A stretch of 22,419 bases of DNA from the NCBI GenBank assembly GCA_900770345.1, contig CAAGKF010000254.1:1-22419 (forward strand), written 5' to 3'. This document shows, one piece after another, positions 20,529 through 22,419 of the stretch. The stretch's first letter is position 1; every line of letters starts with the position of its first letter. The DNA is from Lachnospiraceae bacterium. Its GTDB lineage: Bacteria > Bacillota > Clostridia > Lachnospirales > Lachnospiraceae. A program made the position numbers and the translations under genes. The notes beneath the pieces were generated by a model, which ran no database searches, was not told the DNA's origin, and saw only the letters and a program-made list of their open reading frames with translations.

Positions 20529-21566
20529 ATGTCGATTGAAACAATTATTGGAAGACAGTATGCTATTGCAAATAATCAAGCAGAAGATATAGAATTACCG
20601 AAACAAAGGATTTATGCAATGTGCAATCTGCGTGGGGGAATTGGTAAGACCACTTTAACATTTAATTTGAGTTATTTGACAGATAATTTATTAACTGTCG
20701 ATACTTGCCCACAAGGGAATTTATCTTTTTTCTATGATAATAATTACTATTCAGGACACCAAACTAATGTCAAGGATATGCTTTTACCATATTTGGTTCC
20801 GGGATTAGGAAAAGCAACAAGAGTGGCTTCTTATATTGGGGCTACTAATCCTTATTTTTCTACAAGAAATAATTATTATATTCCATCGTCGGAAGAATTA
20901 TATTTGTTACCATCACAGTTAATTACAGCAATAAATCAAACAACTGGTCTGCAATCACCACAAAGAGAGCAGGCTTTAAAAAGTATTCTTTATTCATTGA
21001 AAACTGAAATAGAAAGAGAACTCAATGAAAACTCTTTAGATAAATGTTTGATAGATACTTCACCATTTTTTGCGGGAGCAACCCAACTTGCTTGGTATGC
21101 AGCAGATGCATTAGTGATTCCTGTTCGAACAGATCAACAGTCAATAAAGTCGCTCGAATTGCTGATTAATACATTAAGTAGTCCACAAAGTGAATTTAGA
21201 AAATATTTACCGGAAAATGATATGAATGTGCCCAGGATACAAATGGTAGTTTTGACACATTGTGGCTGGTCAACTGTTGCCGGCGCAAGGAATGAGCCAA
21301 ATCAGCAGACAAAAGTGTATCTAAAAAAGGTATATGACATTTTATCGAAGCACAGAACTTTATTATCCACAAATAATCCTGACAATCATTTATTTATGTT
21401 AGATGATTTTTTAGGTTCAGGGCGTATTTCTTCAATTGAGTCTAAACCTATGGAATTATTGCAAGAAGGTGAAACAAAGGTTATTGATAGAGTTAGAGTG
21501 AGCGTTAACAAATCTGTAGATAAATGTAAAAATCAGTTGAAATTTATCTCTAAACAGTTATGGTAA
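20529..21566 (+). CDS. Orphan ParA/MinD-type P-loop ATPase
   Basis: This 345-residue cytoplasmic ATPase has a deviant Walker A NLRGGIGKTTL (K40 and T41 bind phosphate). The signature lysine of ParA/MinD proteins is replaced by Arg (R35). The A' motif is VDTCPQGNLS (57-66), Walker B is CLIDTSPFF with D176, and the switch stretch is ADALVIPVRTDQQSIKSL. The C-terminal ~100 residues are unlike standard ParA. ParA-type ATPases position plasmids, chromosomes or protein complexes, usually with a ParB or other partner; none is present here. The ATG at 20529 is preferred over 20523 because AAGGAG lies 8 nt upstream. The gene is clearly AT-rich with TTA and AGA codons, unlike its neighbours, so it was probably acquired, perhaps from a plasmid or integrated element. 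Its biological role is not known. Confidence 0.8.
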   Translation: MSIETIIGRQYAIANNQAEDIELPKQRIYAMCNLRGGIGKTTLTFNLSYLTDNLLTVDTCPQGNLSFFYDNNYYSGHQTNVKDMLLPYLVPGLGKATRVASYIGATNPYFSTRNNYYIPSSEELYLLPSQLITAINQTTGLQSPQREQALKSILYSLKTEIERELNENSLDKCLIDTSPFFAGATQLAWYAADALVIPVRTDQQSIKSLELLINTLSSPQSEFRKYLPENDMNVPRIQMVVLTHCGWSTVAGARNEPNQQTKVYLKKVYDILSKHRTLLSTNNPDNHLFMLDDFLGSGRISSIESKPMELLQEGETKVIDRVRVSVNKSVDKCKNQLKFISKQLW

Positions 21567-21571
21567 TGTAC

Positions 21572-21591
21572 AATTGTGAACAAATTGTGAA
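21572..21591 (+). repeat. Tandem AATTGTGAA direct repeat
   Basis: AATTGTGAA occurs at 21572-21580 and 21583-21591, an 11-bp period or about one helical turn. It lies between the ParA stop codon and the CIRCE element. Helical phasing makes it a candidate binding site for a regulator of the Hsp20 promoter. No terminator is seen for the ParA gene here. Confidence 0.4.
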
Positions 21592-21592
21592 A

Positions 21593-21619
21593 TTAGCACT
21601 CGACCCTTGACATTGCTAA
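21593..21619. promoter_or_regulatory. CIRCE operator (HrcA binding site)
   Basis: TTAGCACTC (21593-21601), a 9-nt gap, then CATTGCTAA (21611-21619). This matches the consensus TTAGCACTC-N9-GAGTGCTAA at 16 of 18 arm positions with exact spacing. It overlaps the -35 box of the Hsp20 promoter, as expected for repression by HrcA. Confidence 0.85.
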
Positions 21620-21635
21620 TAATGAGTGTTATAAC
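21607..21635 (+). promoter_or_regulatory. Sigma-A promoter of the Hsp20 gene
   Basis: A perfect TTGACA (21607-21612) is followed after 17 nt by TATAAC (21630-21635). The start codon is ~120 nt further on, leaving a long leader. The leader contains hairpin GAACC-TCCT-GGTTC (21696-21709), whose CTCCT is complementary to the AGGAG of the ribosome binding site. Confidence 0.8.
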
Positions 21636-21762
21636 ACAGATAGAACAAAGGAAAGGAACAAAAAGAGGATAACAAAAGAAATCCTATGAGTTCCCGAACC
21701 TCCTGGTTCCAAAGAAACAAGGTAAACACACATAGCAATGTTAGAAAAAGGAGAGATGACTT

Positions 21763-22227
21763 ATGTTAATGCCTAGTATTTTTGGAGAGAATTTATTTGA
21801 TGACCTGTTTAATGATTTTCCGTTCTATGATGATAAAGAAGAACGCAGACTGGAGAAGAAGCTTTACGGAAGAAGGGCTCAGAATCTGATGAAGACAGAT
21901 ATTAAGGAAACGGATGCCGGCTATGAGCTGGAGATCGATCTTCCTGGATTTTCCAAAGACGAGGTCAAGGCTTCCCTGCAGAATGGATATCTGACCATCA
22001 GCGCCGCCAAGGAGCTGAACAGGGATGAGCAGGAGAAGGAAAGCGGACGCTACATCCGCAGGGAGCGTTACGCAGGTTCCTGTGAGAGAAGCTTTTATGT
22101 AGGCGAGGATCTGACAGAAGAGGATATTAAGGGCGAGTTTAAGCATGGTATCCTGAAGCTGTTTGTTCCCAAGAAGGAAGCAAAGCCGGTAGTGGAAGAA
22201 AATAAGTATATCGCGATCGAGGGCTGA
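21763..22227 (+). CDS. Small heat-shock protein, Hsp20/alpha-crystallin family
   Basis: This 154-residue ATP-independent holdase binds unfolding cytoplasmic proteins. The N-terminal arm is residues 1-38, hydrophobic and acidic. The alpha-crystallin domain is ~42-140: TDIKETDAGYELEIDLPGF, LQNGYLTISAAKE, RYIRRERYAGSCERSFYV, and the conserved FKHGILKLFVPKK. The C-terminal tail contains the I-A-I (IxI) motif used for oligomer assembly. The start follows AAAGGAGAG about 8 nt upstream. It is monocistronic: CIRCE/sigma-A promoter upstream and strong terminator downstream. Regulation by HrcA is well supported by the CIRCE; hrcA itself is not in the window. Base composition returns to that of the host genes, unlike the ParA gene before it. 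Confidence 0.95.
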   Translation: MLMPSIFGENLFDDLFNDFPFYDDKEERRLEKKLYGRRAQNLMKTDIKETDAGYELEIDLPGFSKDEVKASLQNGYLTISAAKELNRDEQEKESGRYIRRERYAGSCERSFYVGEDLTEEDIKGEFKHGILKLFVPKKEAKPVVEENKYIAIEG

Positions 22228-22251
22228 TTGCCGCAGATATGAGAAACAGGG

Positions 22252-22300
22252 AAGGCGCTGCCCCGCAGATGAGTGATCATCCGCGGGGCGGCGCCTTTTT
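22252..22300 (+). terminator. Intrinsic terminator of the Hsp20 gene
   Basis: A 15-bp GC-rich stem, AAGGCGCTGCCCCGC (22252-22266) with GCGGGGCGGCGCCTT (22283-22297), has one G-U pair and ends in T5 (22296-22300). The loop can fold further (GATG/CATC). The group II intron begins two bases after the T-run. Confidence 0.92.
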
Positions 22301-22302
22301 GA

Positions 22303-22419
22303 GTGCGCCTGGCGGCGCACGTTTCTAACGGGTTAAAGTCCCGAATCCGCCCGGTAGTGGGAAGGATATAGCCGAAGACAAGGGTGTCGGGGGTGACCTC
22401 GAATCTGAAGGAAGTTGGA
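22303..22419 (+). mobile_element. Group II intron, 5' end of domain I (continues past window)
   Basis: The sequence from 22303 starts GTGCG, the GUGYG 5' boundary of group II introns. It forms the 7-bp stem GTGCGCC-TGGC-GGCGCAC (22303-22320). It continues with TTAAAGTCCC, CCGCCCGGTAGTG, AAGGGTGTC and AATCTGAAGGAAG, which are highly recognisable in the domain I region of bacterial group II introns. The reverse transcriptase/maturase gene and the 3' end would lie beyond the window. Insertion directly behind an intrinsic terminator is the known habit of class C (IIC) introns, but the class cannot be fixed from 117 nt. Confidence 0.85.

Noticed and set aside
21593..21632. CIRCE read as TTAGCACTC paired with GAGTGTTAT at 21624-21632
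   Set aside because: That pairing needs a 22-nt gap, while CIRCE requires 9; CATTGCTAA at 21611-21619 gives the exact gap with 16/18 matches.
1..22419. CRISPR arrays, tRNA or rRNA genes, insertion-sequence transposases
   Set aside because: No regularly spaced repeats, no cloverleaf or rRNA-like sequence and no transposase frame was seen on either strand; only the group II intron start is mobile.

Overview
The window looks like a chromosomal segment of an anaerobic gut-type Clostridia, most likely Lachnospiraceae. This is inferred from strong AGGAGG ribosome binding sites, sigma-A promoters, intrinsic terminators, a tripartite TRAP transporter, a flavin-binding surface protein, choline-binding-type cell-wall repeats and a CIRCE heat-shock operator. 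No rRNA, tRNA or CRISPR array was seen. The species was not identified.

Layout. (1) 1-925: 3' part of purD. (2) 941-1048: nested palindromes between convergent genes. (3) 1087-2615: minus-strand ECF sigma factor and RsiV-like anti-sigma factor behind a promoter that looks like the sigma factor's own target. (4) 2645-4517: minus-strand IlvD/Edd-family dehydratase with promoter and terminator. (5) 4642-5840: divergent PfkB-family 2-keto-3-deoxygluconate (KDG) kinase. (6) 5898-7788: a secreted flavoprotein with three putative covalent-FMN sites, two of them in exact 213-residue tandem repeats. (7) 7896-10830: DctP-DctQ-DctM TRAP transporter. (8) 10865-14336: an AraC-type regulator divergent from a GH105 unsaturated (rhamno)galacturonyl hydrolase and a CE12-like SGNH esterase. 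(9) 14438-15439: a secreted cell-wall-binding protein. (10) 15479-16640: a strong promoter followed within 80 nt by a strong terminator, then a Gfo/Idh/MocA oxidoreductase. (11) 16694-20301: two consecutive small/large subunit pairs of the LeuCD (aconitase) superfamily. (12) 20449-21566: an AT-rich orphan ParA-type ATPase, probably acquired. (13) 21593-22300: a CIRCE-controlled Hsp20 gene with its terminator. (14) 22303-end: the 5' end of a group II intron placed directly behind that terminator.

How the genes may work together. Regions 4-8 read as a pectin / uronic-acid utilisation locus. An acidic sugar would be taken up by the TRAP system, deacetylated by the SGNH esterase and cleaved by GH105 to an unsaturated uronate. 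That product would flow to KDG and be phosphorylated by KdgK. The AraC protein probably controls this, and a TTTTGTACA element occurs upstream of both the TRAP genes and the GH105 gene. The isomerase and reductase normally linking unsaturated uronate to KDG (KduI/KduD) and KDPG aldolase are not in the window. The double LeuCD array lacks leuA and leuB, so at least one pair may act outside leucine synthesis.

Most unusual items: the triple-site flavoprotein, the duplicated LeuCD array, the orphan ParA with an Arg at the signature-lysine position, the CIRCE/Hsp20 unit and the group II intron behind its terminator. I did not find a multi-gene system that I could call new with confidence.
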